Shown: positions 1 through 8,484, counted from the stretch's first letter. The stretch is DNA of 64,000 nt from DASVTU01 sp036387415 (GCA_036387415.1 DASVTU010000038.1:1-64000); one strand, 5' to 3'. Numbers and translations are program-made. The notes: a model not told the origin generated them from the sequence alone.

Positions 1-81
1 CTTCTGATTATTATTGGACTGACCCAGGGCAGTAGATATACCGAGCATGGCATAAAAGCCGTATGTCAGAATCTTCTTCAT
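1..81 (-). CDS. N-terminus of a secreted protein, cut by the window edge
   Basis: Reading the minus strand from 81 gives 27 in-frame codons beginning MKKILTYGFYAMLGISTALG, with no stop before the window edge. Two lysines followed by a hydrophobic stretch and a small-residue ALG-Q end look like a Sec signal peptide, cleaved near residue 20. A strong ribosome binding site, AGGAGG, lies seven bases before the ATG on the minus strand. Nothing can be said about the mature protein. The stop-free run and the strong RBS make a real gene start likely, but the visible part is very short. Confidence 0.6.
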   Translation of the reverse strand, partial: MKKILTYGFYAMLGISTALGQSNNNQK

Positions 82-517
82 TGTTTCCCTCCTATCTAGC
101 CTTCGCTTCGAGCAGATTTAACAAGTAAGCAACCTAACGCCAAGTATACGTACTACTGGTTGTTAGGAAAGACGCTCATTTCGACGTATTCCTTTTTATT
201 CCAGACTACTTGCTGTCACAAATTACGCCCAAATAGCCGTCTAATCTACTTGGAGGCTGCCTTTTCTTAGGATTTAAGAGTATGGAGGAGAATTAGACGC
301 CCAGCGACAAGACAGATTAGAAGCCTCAGAGAGAAGCAAGCATAGAGTATCATTATCAGTTCAAGCAAATAATCAACCTGCATTGATAGCGTCCGATAAC
401 CTACTCTTATGTCATCAGGGCTTTGCCTAACAATTCAGAAATTCTTGCATGCTCATCTGTTAGTATGCATTTATGCATAGTTTATGCATGCTTCTTTGAA
501 TCGTTGGCACAGCCCTG
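82..517. other. AT-rich non-coding stretch left of the MITE
   Basis: No supportable gene is seen between the start of the leftmost minus-strand gene and the MITE. The stretch is visibly richer in A and T than the rest of the window. From about 445 to 492 it holds several copies of TGCAT/ATGCAT, giving short palindromes, and from 415 an arm of an imperfect inverted repeat. It is likely upstream DNA of the left gene plus degenerate mobile sequence. Confidence 0.5.
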
Positions 518-518
518 A
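415..518. repeat. Imperfect inverted repeat resembling the neighbouring MITE end
   Basis: The left arm at 415-435 reads TCAGGGCTTTGCCTAACAAT and its imperfect reverse complement is at 498-518 (GAATCGTTGGCACAGCCCTGA, with a gap and two mismatches). The left arm shares GGCTTTGCCTA and AATTCAG with the left end of the MITE at 527-541. This suggests an older, decayed relative of that element lying directly beside it. No clear target-site duplication is seen. Confidence 0.4.
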
Positions 519-526
519 GATAACAT

Positions 527-624
527 GGCTTTGCCTATAAATTCAGCCTCTAACACAAAATATTGTTGAGGCAACATCGTGACACCCAACGTTCTGTAGC
601 CATTTTGATTTTATAGGCAAAGCC
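527..624. mobile_element. 98-bp MITE-like element with perfect terminal inverted repeats
   Basis: The ends are a perfect 15-bp inverted repeat: GGCTTTGCCTATAAA at 527-541 and TTTATAGGCAAAGCC at 610-624. Both ends are flanked by the same nine bases, AGATAACAT, at 518-526 and 625-633, as expected for a target-site duplication. There is no coding capacity inside. Short length, perfect TIRs and a 9-bp duplication fit a non-autonomous element moved in trans by a transposase not present in this window. The transposase family is unknown. Confidence 0.7.
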
Positions 625-679
625 AGATAACATAAATTATGATTATCGGACTCGCTGTATCCGCATGTTGCCGGAGTGG

Positions 680-1603
680 TTACTTTCGTTCGAGTGCTGT
701 GCGGTTCCATTTGGCGAGGTCTGCGCCCGCGTCGTAGGTGCTTTGGAGAAACTCGGAGAGCATGTGGGCGGGTGCGTGGGCGCGTCGCACGTCGTCGTAG
801 CGGAGGAGAAACTCTTTGAGGTCTTGACTGTAGAAGGCGCTCGGCGGGCGTAGCGGGGCGAGACTCAGGCCGTCAGGTTCAGGCGCGGTGTAGGAATAGA
901 AGGCAGGCTCTGGAAAGGCTTCGCTGCCGGGCCAGAAGCCGTGGCTGATTACTTCGTGAGAGTAGGCTTCGCGTGTGATGGCGTCTGCGCCTTCGCGTTC
1001 GGGCGCGGGGCGACCGGAGAAACGTGTGACGGCTAAATCGAAGCTTCCCCAGAAGAAATGCACGGGACTCGACTTGCCGATGTAGGCGGCGCGAAACTCT
1101 TTGAAGACTGTATCGGCACGCAAGAGAGCGCGCCAGAAACGATGTGCATACTCCGCATCGTAGGAGGCATGCTGGTCGTCCTGTTCGAAGCGGATGGGGT
1201 TCTCTATCTCGACGGGCATCGTCCAAATTCTGACCTCGAAGCCGAGATTGCGAAGTGTCTGCATGACTTCACGATGAAAGTCGGCGACGGTGCGCGGCGC
1301 GAGGGCGACGGTCTTGGTCGTCCCGTCGTCGCAGATGATAACGAGTTGGTGGTCGATGAAATCGAAATCTATCTGTAATGTTCGCGCGCCGTAGGGCATC
1401 GGTGAGGTCGTCAGTCCGCGCGCAGTCACGTAGAGCGGGACGTTCCACCAATGGTTCTCCAGAGGCGTCAGCGCGAGTCGAATCTTACCGACCACCTGCG
1501 TCCACATGTGCAGCGTCGCACAAGTTTCCTTCCATTCTGGAAACGGCAGACTCGGCCATGCATCCGCGTCCGCGTGAACTTCACTTTTATCTGAATCAGA
1601 CAT
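680..1603 (-). CDS. DUF5996 family protein
   Basis: This 307-residue protein has the hallmark N-terminal run WPSLPFPEWKETCATLHMWT near residue 16, then NHWWNVPLYVTARGLTTSPM, which I recognise as the DUF5996 family. The family's length is normally about 300 residues, so this looks complete. It has no signal peptide or membrane segment and is probably cytosolic. The biochemical role of the family is not known. The start is well supported: GGAGG lies five bases before the ATG. It stands alone, separated from the HD-GYP gene upstream on the same strand by about 350 bases that contain inverted repeats. Confidence 0.85.
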   Translation of the reverse strand: MSDSDKSEVHADADAWPSLPFPEWKETCATLHMWTQVVGKIRLALTPLENHWWNVPLYVTARGLTTSPMPYGARTLQIDFDFIDHQLVIICDDGTTKTVALAPRTVADFHREVMQTLRNLGFEVRIWTMPVEIENPIRFEQDDQHASYDAEYAHRFWRALLRADTVFKEFRAAYIGKSSPVHFFWGSFDLAVTRFSGRPAPEREGADAITREAYSHEVISHGFWPGSEAFPEPAFYSYTAPEPDGLSLAPLRPPSAFYSQDLKEFLLRYDDVRRAHAPAHMLSEFLQSTYDAGADLAKWNRTALERK

Positions 1604-1662
1604 GACAACCTCCGTCGATAATAACTAAGCAGAGCGAATGACACGGAGTATAGCAGAGGGGC

Positions 1663-1757
1663 AAAAGGTCAAAGGGTGAAAAGGGGAGATGGAGAAGCAA
1701 CTCAGCTTGCGCGAACTCCTTTTCTTTCATCTCTCCCATTTCGCCCTTTGACCTTTT
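1663..1757. repeat. Purine/pyrimidine inverted repeat between genes
   Basis: A 14-bp perfect inverted repeat, AAAAGGTCAAAGGG at 1663-1676 and CCCTTTGACCTTTT at 1744-1757, encloses further imperfectly matched purine-rich and pyrimidine-rich sequence (GGGGAGAT against ATCTCTCCC). It fills most of the gap between the DUF5996 start and the end of the HD-GYP gene. Similar sequences with the same AAAGG word content lie at 13339-13417 and 14485-14557. It could form a long hairpin in RNA. Confidence 0.6.
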
Positions 1758-1821
1758 TTCTCATCTCGCGGCTTCATTTGACTCCGCGTCGAAAAACGCA
1801 AGAAAAAGCCGACATAAATGC

Positions 1822-1851
1822 GAAAGGGAAGCCCCTCTAAGCTTCCCTTTC
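1822..1851. terminator. Hairpin after the HD-GYP gene, possible terminator
   Basis: An 11-bp perfect stem, GAAAGGGAAGC (1822-1832) and GCTTCCCTTTC (1841-1851), with an 8-base loop lies about 105 bases past the stop of the minus-strand HD-GYP gene. The U-tract expected of an intrinsic terminator is weak on both strands, so termination is only inferred from position and stem strength. Confidence 0.4.
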
Positions 1852-1955
1852 ATCTTTATCTACTAGCCAAGATTGGTTTAGCGAAAGATTTCCTCCTTCC
1901 TGCGACCGACTGCGAAGGTCGCCTTCTCAATGTTGGTTGATAAATCCGGCGCGCT

Positions 1956-4049
1956 TCAATGCGTCAGGCCGGAGGCCACAAACGGTTGCGAGTCGTTGCT
2001 TTCGGCAATCATGTTTCTTCTTTCGACGGGCGTCGCCGTGACGAGCGTGAGCGTCGTGGTTATCAGAGCGACGGCTGCTTCCAGAAGTTTCTGTTGGGGC
2101 GCGTTGTAGGCGTCGAGCGTTGAAGAATAGAGCGCGACCGCTCCGTGCATGTCCGCGTCCTTGAGGATGGGGAAGACGGCGAGCGTGCGATAGCCTGCGA
2201 AGCGTGCGGCGAGCGCGGGCGGAAAGTCGAGTTTCGGATCGGTGTTGCAGAACGGTTTGCGGTTCGTGAGTACCCAACCCGTCACGCCCTCGCCCGACGC
2301 GATGCGACGACCACGAAGCAACGCCGCGTGTTCGCCCGCGGCATACGCGACGCGACTCTCGCCCAACTCCGGCTCGACGAGCGTTATCGCACAAGCATCG
2401 TAGGGCACCAGCGCCTTCAGCTTTTCCGTGAACGCGCACATGATTTCTTCTGCGGTCGTGGCACCGTCGAGCGCCCGCGCGAGAGTGGCAAAGGCGGTCT
2501 GTTCTTGTTGAGTAGGTTGGTGTTGAAGCGTCGTCTTGCTGCTGTCGTCAGTTTCGGCGAGACCAGCGGCGGGCGGAATGAGTCGCGCGGCGTCGGAGAG
2601 TTGTTCGACGGGTTCGATGCCGAACGTGGGCAACTCTGCATCACGATGCGCGACAATCTCGGCTTCAAACTCCGGTAGATGCGTAACAAACGTGCCGACC
2701 ACGCGCGGGTCGTACATGCGACCGCTGCCTTGCATGATGAAGTTGATGGCCTCTTCGCGCGTCATCCCTTTGCGGTACTGGCGGTCTTCGCGCACGGCGT
2801 CGAAGCAATCCACAACGGAGAGGATACGCGCCGTCAAGGGAATCGCTTCACCTTTGAGGCCGTCGGGATAGCCCGCGCCGTCCCAACGTTCGTGATGGTG
2901 GCGGACGATGGGCACGACCGGATATGGAAACTCGACGCGACCGAGAATCTGTGCGCCGACGAGCGTATGAAGTTTCATCTGGTCAAACTCGGCTGCCGTG
3001 AGTTTGCCGGGCTTGGTCAGGATGTGGTCAGGAACGGCGATTTTGCCGATGTCGTGCAGAAGCGCGCCGGCGCGCAAAGCTTCAATTTCGGCCTCCGTGC
3101 AACCGAGTATGCGCGCGACTCCGGCGGCGTAAATCTGTACGCGCAGGACGTGTTCGTGCGTCACTTCGTCTTTCGCGTTGATGGCGACGGCGAGCGCCTC
3201 GATGGTTTCGCGGTGCGCCTTCTCCATCACCTGTATGCGTTCCAGCTGTGCATGTTCAATCAGAGAGATGCGTTCCTGCACACTGCTGCGGTATTGGCGA
3301 TGGCCGAAATAGATGGAGACGAGCATCGGCACACCAATGACGAGCACAATCCACGCGTTGTATTGAACTGCGAGATACATCAAAGTCGCCGCCGCGCTGC
3401 TCGGCAGAAACATCGGCGCTGTCCAGAGAAAATTCGCCTTCCAACGCTGCATGATACGGTCGCCGTTGCGGAGCGCGAGCAGCGTGGAGAGAAGACCCAT
3501 GTTGGTCAGCATGTGAACGAGTCCCGCGACGAGCAACCCGACCGCGACCGCCAGTGAAGAATGCAAGCCGTCCGCTTCTTTGAATCCGTAGCGCAGCACA
3601 ACGTCGAGACTTCCGGCAGCGGCGGCAGCGCACAACGACAACATCCCTAACGAAAAAAGATTGCTCGACAGGCGACGCACCGCGCGACGCGATGAAGTGA
3701 AGCCTTCGATGCCGCCGATTAAAACCGCCGGAGCCAGCCCGTACCAACATGCGACGAGAAGAATAAAGGCGTCGGAAAGATTGAAGGTCATATTCTCGTC
3801 TGTGAACTTCAATCCGGCGGGCATCGGAAAGACGAGCGGAAAAAGACTGACAACCACGGTGAGCGCAACCAACGCCAGCAACGTCAATTGGTCTCTGAGC
3901 GTCGAGCCGAAAGAGACGTGCGCGACCGCCGCCACCCACAGAGCGATGCCGAAAATGGTGACGTACGCCTGATAGGCACGGCTTCGTCCGGTGTTGTTTT
4001 CGCGTATGTTGTTCTCTTTTTCCATCGTTGCGTACGGGAAGGTGTGCAT
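1956..4049 (-). CDS. Membrane HD-GYP phosphodiesterase with C-terminal GAF domain
   Basis: This 697-residue protein begins with about eight hydrophobic segments (residues 25-250), a short coiled linker (255-290), then an HD-GYP domain with LLHDIGKIAVPDHIL and HHHERWDGAGYPDGLKG intact, so the metal-binding His/Asp residues and the GYP loop are present. Residues about 520-670 resemble a GAF domain. HD-GYP enzymes hydrolyse cyclic di-GMP; the membrane part and GAF domain probably sense signals. It follows the subtilase gene by 30 bases on the same strand and is likely co-transcribed with it. The start is uncertain: an ATG eight codons later is equally possible and neither has a clear ribosome binding site. 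Confidence 0.85.
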   Translation of the reverse strand: MHTFPYATMEKENNIRENNTGRSRAYQAYVTIFGIALWVAAVAHVSFGSTLRDQLTLLALVALTVVVSLFPLVFPMPAGLKFTDENMTFNLSDAFILLVACWYGLAPAVLIGGIEGFTSSRRAVRRLSSNLFSLGMLSLCAAAAAGSLDVVLRYGFKEADGLHSSLAVAVGLLVAGLVHMLTNMGLLSTLLALRNGDRIMQRWKANFLWTAPMFLPSSAAATLMYLAVQYNAWIVLVIGVPMLVSIYFGHRQYRSSVQERISLIEHAQLERIQVMEKAHRETIEALAVAINAKDEVTHEHVLRVQIYAAGVARILGCTEAEIEALRAGALLHDIGKIAVPDHILTKPGKLTAAEFDQMKLHTLVGAQILGRVEFPYPVVPIVRHHHERWDGAGYPDGLKGEAIPLTARILSVVDCFDAVREDRQYRKGMTREEAINFIMQGSGRMYDPRVVGTFVTHLPEFEAEIVAHRDAELPTFGIEPVEQLSDAARLIPPAAGLAETDDSSKTTLQHQPTQQEQTAFATLARALDGATTAEEIMCAFTEKLKALVPYDACAITLVEPELGESRVAYAAGEHAALLRGRRIASGEGVTGWVLTNRKPFCNTDPKLDFPPALAARFAGYRTLAVFPILKDADMHGAVALYSSTLDAYNAPQQKLLEAAVALITTTLTLVTATPVERRNMIAESNDSQPFVASGLTH

Positions 4050-4079
4050 GGGAGCGCGTCTGGTCTCCCATGCGTAATC

Positions 4080-6257
4080 TCAGAATGTGCGGCGAGGGTA
4101 GAGAGGGCTAGTGGAGTGAAGTCGCTGCGCGTTAAAGAAGTTGACGTTTTCGCCTTGAATGAGCACTTGCTCGTCGTATCCGGCGACAGAAACGGGGTCT
4201 ACCAAGTTTGACGCCCACGTCGCCTCGTTATCAAAACTCCAATTCTTCATCAGACCGGACGCATACGCGCCGTCGCCGAAAGTATACTCGCTGCCGAGCG
4301 CGACGCCGCTTCCTAACGCCACGCCGCTGCCCAAAGCAACGCCGCTTCCGAGTGCCACACCGCTTCCGAGCGCGACGCCGCTGCCGAGCGCGACACCGCT
4401 GCTGACCACCATGCCATTCGAGAACATATAGCTACCATCGGGCGACATGTAGCCGTCTGCGACGACGAAACCACTCGCCATCACCTGTCCGTCGGCGTTT
4501 CGATAGCCACCTGTCAGGAGCAGTCGATTGGTGAAGGCCACGCCGTCAACCCAGATGATGCCGTTGTTGAGAGGAATACTCTCGCCCGCGATTGACGATG
4601 TGAGGCCAGCGACTTTTTCATACGTAATCTTGCTGTTGGTGATGAGATTTTCGCCGACCTGCGCGCGGTTGGCGTCGCGGCGAATGGCGGCGGCGAGCAG
4701 GCGCGCGGCGTTGGTGTTGAGTTGTCCTGCGCCTTCGGTGACGACGCGCTCGAAACTCGTCATCTGTCCGGTCATAACCATGTCTTCGTAGACGGGCAGA
4801 CGTTGCGCCGTACGCATCAGTAACGCCTTGACGATGCGCGGCGTAAGCGACGGATTGGCTTCGAGCATCAGCGCGACGGTGCCGGAGACGGCGGGCGCGG
4901 CAAACGAAGTCCCGCTCAGAATCTGATACGTGCCGGATGCTTTGGGCGTGGTCGTGCTGGTGTCGCCGACGAGCAGGCCGCCGATGAGACCGCCGCCGCT
5001 CGTAGTCGAATAAGAGTTGCTGGCGGTGGGCGACGAGACGGCGGTTTCGGTTGCGCCGATGCGATTGCCAGGCGCAACGATGTCGGGTTTGACGAGGCCA
5101 TCGACGAGCGTCGGGCCGCGTGATGAATAGGTTGTTACCACGTCGTCGTTGCGTCCGTTGGTCTGCTGCGTGTTGGTCGCGCCGACGGTGATTACTTTGG
5201 GAGAATTGGCGGGCGAGAGGATGCCGCCATAGATGGGGCGACCGAGCGAATCTTTGCCCCAGTTGCCAGCCGCGACGACCGTCACGATACCCGCATCGAC
5301 CGCGCGCCCGACCGCCTGACATAGAGGGTCAGTCCGGTAACTCTGCGAAATCGCCGTGCCGAGCGAGAGATTCAGGACGCGTATGTTGTAGGTTGATTTG
5401 TTCTTGATAACCCAGTCGATTCCGGCGATGACTTTCGAGACGGAGCCGATGCCCTGCGAGTTGAGCACGCGCACGCTGACGAGATTTGCGCCCGTGGCGA
5501 CGCCGCCGTAAGTGGGCGAGCCGGGATGTTTTGCGGCGTAGTCTTCGCTTGCCTGTCCGGTTCCGGCGGCGACTCCGGCGGTGTGTGTGCCGTGTCCGTA
5601 GGCGTCGTCTGTGCGTCCCTCGCCCGTGAAATCGACGTGTTTAAGAATCCGGTTATAGACCTCCGTCGTGTCCTGCGAGAGAAGTCCCGTGCCGAGCAAA
5701 CCGCCGCTGCTGCCCGATTCGTAACCCGCAAACTCAGCGGCGTCGGGCGGGCTGATGCCGCTATCGAGGACGGCGATGCCGACCTTGTTGCCTGCGCCGC
5801 CGTTGACGACCGACTGCGGCAAAATCTTGCTCGCGCCCGTCGTGATTTCGACGTGGCTGGTATTGTCGGTCGTCGTAGCGAGCGAGCGCACTTCCTGATC
5901 GTCAGAAATCCATGACACGTCGCTGCGTGCCGCGACTTCTTCGAGTTTATCGACGGGCACGTCGGCCACGATGGCTTTCACTGCGTCGAGTTGTTGACGA
6001 ACGCTTGCGCCCGCGCTCTGAAGCGCGGAGAGCGTCTGCGCGTTGGTCGCACCATCGCCGACGTTGAGAATCACGCGCGCCTTTTCGCGGCTGCCCGCAC
6101 GCGTCTGTCGAACGCGTCCGAGCAGTTCGCTCGTCATTTTGGCGACGCGGCGTGTGGTCGGCGTCTGTGCCTGCGCGACGTGCACAGGCGCAAGCAAACC
6201 GCACAGGGGCATAAACAAAGAAACAACCAGTAATGCTATCAGGGGGAAACGACGCAT
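4080..6257 (-). CDS. Secreted subtilisin-like serine protease (S8) with repeat tail
   Basis: This 725-residue protein has a signal peptide (LIALLVVSLFMPLCGLLAPV, cleaved near AQA-Q), an inhibitor-like pro-region (residues 35-125), and an S8 catalytic domain with all three catalytic blocks: AVLDSGISPPDA (Asp), YGHGTHTAGVAAG (His) and GTSFAAPAVSG (Ser). It should be exported and self-processed. After the protease domain comes a Gly/Ser/Val-rich tail with six tandem GVALGS units. The ATG at 6257 is chosen over the TTG three bases earlier because GAGGAG lies nine bases before it. It probably leads a two-gene unit with the HD-GYP gene. Confidence 0.92.
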   Translation of the reverse strand: MRRFPLIALLVVSLFMPLCGLLAPVHVAQAQTPTTRRVAKMTSELLGRVRQTRAGSREKARVILNVGDGATNAQTLSALQSAGASVRQQLDAVKAIVADVPVDKLEEVAARSDVSWISDDQEVRSLATTTDNTSHVEITTGASKILPQSVVNGGAGNKVGIAVLDSGISPPDAAEFAGYESGSSGGLLGTGLLSQDTTEVYNRILKHVDFTGEGRTDDAYGHGTHTAGVAAGTGQASEDYAAKHPGSPTYGGVATGANLVSVRVLNSQGIGSVSKVIAGIDWVIKNKSTYNIRVLNLSLGTAISQSYRTDPLCQAVGRAVDAGIVTVVAAGNWGKDSLGRPIYGGILSPANSPKVITVGATNTQQTNGRNDDVVTTYSSRGPTLVDGLVKPDIVAPGNRIGATETAVSSPTASNSYSTTSGGGLIGGLLVGDTSTTTPKASGTYQILSGTSFAAPAVSGTVALMLEANPSLTPRIVKALLMRTAQRLPVYEDMVMTGQMTSFERVVTEGAGQLNTNAARLLAAAIRRDANRAQVGENLITNSKITYEKVAGLTSSIAGESIPLNNGIIWVDGVAFTNRLLLTGGYRNADGQVMASGFVVADGYMSPDGSYMFSNGMVVSSGVALGSGVALGSGVALGSGVALGSGVALGSGVALGSEYTFGDGAYASGLMKNWSFDNEATWASNLVDPVSVAGYDEQVLIQGENVNFFNAQRLHSTSPLYPRRTF
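4294..4401 (-). repeat. Six tandem 18-bp repeats encoding GVALGS
   Basis: Six consecutive 18-base units, each encoding Gly-Val-Ala-Leu-Gly-Ser in the C-terminal tail of the subtilase. Third positions vary between units while the peptide is kept, so the repeat is maintained at the protein level rather than being a fresh slippage product. The flanking tail (GMVVSSGVALG, SGFVVADGYM, SEYTFGDGAY) has the same alternating pattern in decayed form, suggesting a beta-solenoid or surface-associated spacer. Confidence 0.8.
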
Positions 6258-6337
6258 CAATCTGTACTCCTCGAAACTATTAAAACCTTATGGATTTATT
6301 AACGAAGCCAGGGCGAGGGATAAACGGCTCACGTTCT

Positions 6338-6367
6338 CTAAAACAAAAGACGTGCCACTGGCACGTC
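6338..6367 (-). terminator. Intrinsic terminator on the minus strand
   Basis: On the minus strand the palindrome GACGTGCCAGTGGCACGTC (6367-6349) is followed at once by TTTTGTTTTAG (6348-6338), a classic stem plus U-tract. It lies about 200 bases after the stop of the coiled-coil protein gene and before the subtilase start, so it would separate those two units. The rest of the 6258-6563 gap shows no gene. Confidence 0.65.
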
Positions 6368-6563
6368 CTTCAAATCGTTGATTAACAACCGGAATCAGAG
6401 AAACTTAAACTACATGGCGCGGTCTATTTGACGAAAGTCAGTCACAGACGACAGTCAAATTGAACTCCTCGCTTGCGCCGTCTGCCGCCACTTCTGCTTT
6501 CGGGAACTTTAGCCACCATCATTCTCATCCACGCACGGCGCGTCTTCCAGAAAACGCAAAGGC

Positions 6564-7112
6564 TCACGACGGACGCGTCTTTCTTCTTGTCGTTGCGCGG
6601 CGCGGCGCGCGTGGCCTTGTGCGTCGCCGCGTGGCGCGCGGTCGGCGGACGGTTGACGTAGCGGTGGTAGTTCTGACGACGGTCGGCGTGGTTGCGACCG
6701 TGCGTGTGTCCGGCGTTGGAGTGGTGGTGGTAGTTTCAACGGCTGTGCGCTCGCGGTCGGCTTGCGCTTCGGCGCGTGCGATGGAAGATTCCAGACGCGT
6801 ACGGCTGTTGGCGAGGGCGTCGAGTTGCGCGCTGACGCTGGCCCTGTCCTTCTCAAGTTGCTGCCTGCGTTGTTCGCGGAGTTCTTCGGGTCGGAGAGTG
6901 CCGATGAGGGCGATGCTGCGTTGAATGTTTTCGGGCTTGAGTTCTTCGTCAAGCTGCTGCAAGCGTGTTTGCAGTTCAGACTCTTTCGCAATCACATCGC
7001 GGAGTTGCGAGCGCAGACTCTCGGCCAACTCCTCCGCGCCCGGCGGATTCTGCGCCCCGGTGTTCGACGCACAGATGAGCGCAAAGATAACAAGCCATGC
7101 GAGGTGTTTCAT
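6564..7112 (-). CDS. Secreted coiled-coil protein with Thr/Arg-rich tail, function unknown
   Basis: This 182-residue protein has a signal peptide (KHLAWLVIFALICASNTGAQ), a charged helical region predicted as coiled coil (residues 25-115, rich in Glu, Arg, Gln and Leu, with LQQLDEELKPENIQR), then a low-complexity tail of Thr runs followed by many Arg residues (VRRPRATRRRTRPRAPRRAT). I do not recognise a family. The positively charged tail could bind a polyanionic surface or nucleic acid, but that is speculation. AAGGAGAG stands six bases before the ATG, so the start is firm. It lies 54 bases after the metallothionein gene on the same strand. Confidence 0.7.
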   Translation of the reverse strand: MKHLAWLVIFALICASNTGAQNPPGAEELAESLRSQLRDVIAKESELQTRLQQLDEELKPENIQRSIALIGTLRPEELREQRRQQLEKDRASVSAQLDALANSRTRLESSIARAEAQADRERTAVETTTTTPTPDTRTVATTPTVVRTTTATSTVRRPRATRRRTRPRAPRRATTRRKTRPS

Positions 7113-7166
7113 ATCAAACTCTCCTTACTCTCTGACCAATTCAACTGATGACCGAATCTTTTCGGG

Positions 7167-7343
7167 TTAACCGACGCACGTCGGATGCCCGCAGTCACAA
7201 ATAATCTTTTGATTTTCATCGAGGGTATTGTTGGTTGTCGCGCCGACGCCTTCGCAGTAGGGGCTGCAAAAATCGCCTCCGTCCGTCGGGCAATTACACA
7301 CGCCGTGCGTGCAAACTTTTTCGCTTCTCTCATCCATGCTCAT
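7167..7343 (-). CDS. Bacterial metallothionein-like protein
   Basis: This 58-residue protein has eight cysteines and two histidines spaced as in the bacterial SmtA/BmtA metallothioneins: CTHGVCNC, then FCSPYCEG, then CDCGHPTC near the end. Those proteins chelate Zn, Cd or Cu in the cytosol through a cysteine cluster; the CSxxC-E-G core and the C-terminal CGH are the family's hallmark. I chose the ATG at 7343 because GAGGAG lies seven bases upstream; an in-frame ATG at 7367 lacks such a site. Neighbours on the same strand are small and uncharacterised. The assignment is from the Cys pattern only. Confidence 0.75.
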   Translation of the reverse strand: MSMDERSEKVCTHGVCNCPTDGGDFCSPYCEGVGATTNNTLDENQKIICDCGHPTCVG

Positions 7344-7394
7344 ATCTCTCTCCTCTGCTCGCTTCACTTCCGCGCCGCTGGCGGCCTGTCACTT

Positions 7395-7565
7395 TTACTT
7401 TTTCTCGACGCCTTTCTCATGTTTCCGCTGGTCGCTCTTGTGATGAATTATCAAACCGAGTTTTTCTGCGCGCCGCTTCAAGTTTTCCAACTCGTCGCCG
7501 ACGATGCCTTGCGTCTTGCTCTTGGAGTCGCCGCTCGCTTTGCCTATCGCTTTGGTGTTGTTCAT
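7395..7565 (-). CDS. Small Lys-rich protein, function unknown
   Basis: A 56-residue, strongly basic protein starting MNNTKAIGKASGDSKSKTQG and ending in a Lys-rich stretch (KSDQRKHEKGVEKK). The middle DELENLKRRAEKLGLIIHHK could form an amphipathic helix. No signal peptide or known domain is seen. The start at 7565 is preferred to the upstream ATG at 7679 because GAGGTG precedes it by eight bases and the extra N-terminal part has no protein-like character. It precedes the metallothionein gene on the same strand by 51 bases. It is a plausible but not certain gene. Confidence 0.5.
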   Translation of the reverse strand: MNNTKAIGKASGDSKSKTQGIVGDELENLKRRAEKLGLIIHHKSDQRKHEKGVEKK

Positions 7566-7719
7566 TTCTTTGGCACCTCGCTTCCGTCTCCCGTCTTCGG
7601 GGAGCGTTGAAATTTTCTTGAGAGTCGTTCGGTCAAATAGTACCGCATCGAAAAGGTTTTCAAAACGCTTCCGTCGCACTTCTCGGACGCGTCATGCGTG
7701 GCAAGCGGCTGTCTCGATC

Positions 7720-7747
7720 TCGACAAGCGGCGTATCTCATGTATAAT
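7720..7747 (+). promoter_or_regulatory. Candidate sigma-70 promoter for the DUF6916 gene
   Basis: TCGACA at 7720-7725 is followed after 16 bases by a perfect TATAAT at 7742-7747. It lies in the divergent gap (7566-7917), 170 bases before the DUF6916 start. The -10 match is perfect and the -35 has one mismatch. Nothing else is recognised in this gap. Confidence 0.45.
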
Positions 7748-7917
7748 CCCGCGCGGTCGAGTTCTTGGCGGCCACACTCCTTACACGGCATTACATTCCT
7801 TACGAATTTAATTAGTCCACGCATCCACACCCCGTGGACGATGCAAGAGACTATCCCCTCTGCGGAGAAAATCGTGCAGGGACGTGTTCAATGAAAACAG
7901 AAACAGGAGAATTTGCG

Positions 7918-8403
7918 ATGTCTACGTCACGTCGAAGATTTTTGAAATCCGGTGCACTAGCGACGCTGTTTGCCGGAATTTATCTCGGTTCCCCCCAATT
8001 TGCTTTCGGGCAGAATGGTGGCAATTCCAAAGATAAGAAACACTTTGAAACCCCCTACGAAGCCAAACTCGATCCCGTTTTTAACTGGACGAAAGCGACC
8101 TTCGAGCCGCACCTCAAGACTGATTTCAACGTCCATGCCGGAAGGATTGTCACCGCGCTGACGTTAATCGAAGTGAAAGATTGCCCGCGCATCGCCGCAC
8201 CAAAAAGCACGATGAAAACCAGCGGCGAGTGCTATTCGCTCCTCTTCCACGCCGACCGCGAGTTGTCTCCGTTGCAGACGATTTACAAACTCGAACACGG
8301 CGCGCTCGGTAAGTTTTCTTTGTTTGTGACACGCATCGTCAAGAATGATGACAGGGAAGGACTCTATTACGAGGCTGTCATCAACCGCGTCCAACCCAAC
8401 TAA
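7918..8403 (+). CDS. TAT-exported DUF6916 family protein
   Basis: A 161-residue protein that starts MSTSRRRFLKSGALATLFAG, a textbook twin-arginine signal (SRRRFLK) with hydrophobic core ending at FAFGQ. The mature part matches the DUF6916 pattern as I recall it: an ETP(Y)xAKLxxxF entry and a C-terminal FVTRI...YYEAVINR strand. In other bacteria this domain sits beside phage-tail-collar-like secreted proteins; no such neighbour is seen here. The ATG at 7918 is chosen over ones 27 and 84 bases earlier because AGGAG lies eight bases before it and the TAT motif is then at the right distance. The function is unknown. Confidence 0.75.
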   Translation: MSTSRRRFLKSGALATLFAGIYLGSPQFAFGQNGGNSKDKKHFETPYEAKLDPVFNWTKATFEPHLKTDFNVHAGRIVTALTLIEVKDCPRIAAPKSTMKTSGECYSLLFHADRELSPLQTIYKLEHGALGKFSLFVTRIVKNDDREGLYYEAVINRVQPN

Positions 8404-8484
8404 AATCGACATAGAGCGACAACCCGCGCGTCTTTTTTAACCACCCTCGCACGCGCTTCATCCTAATTAAGCGTCGCCGCGTCC

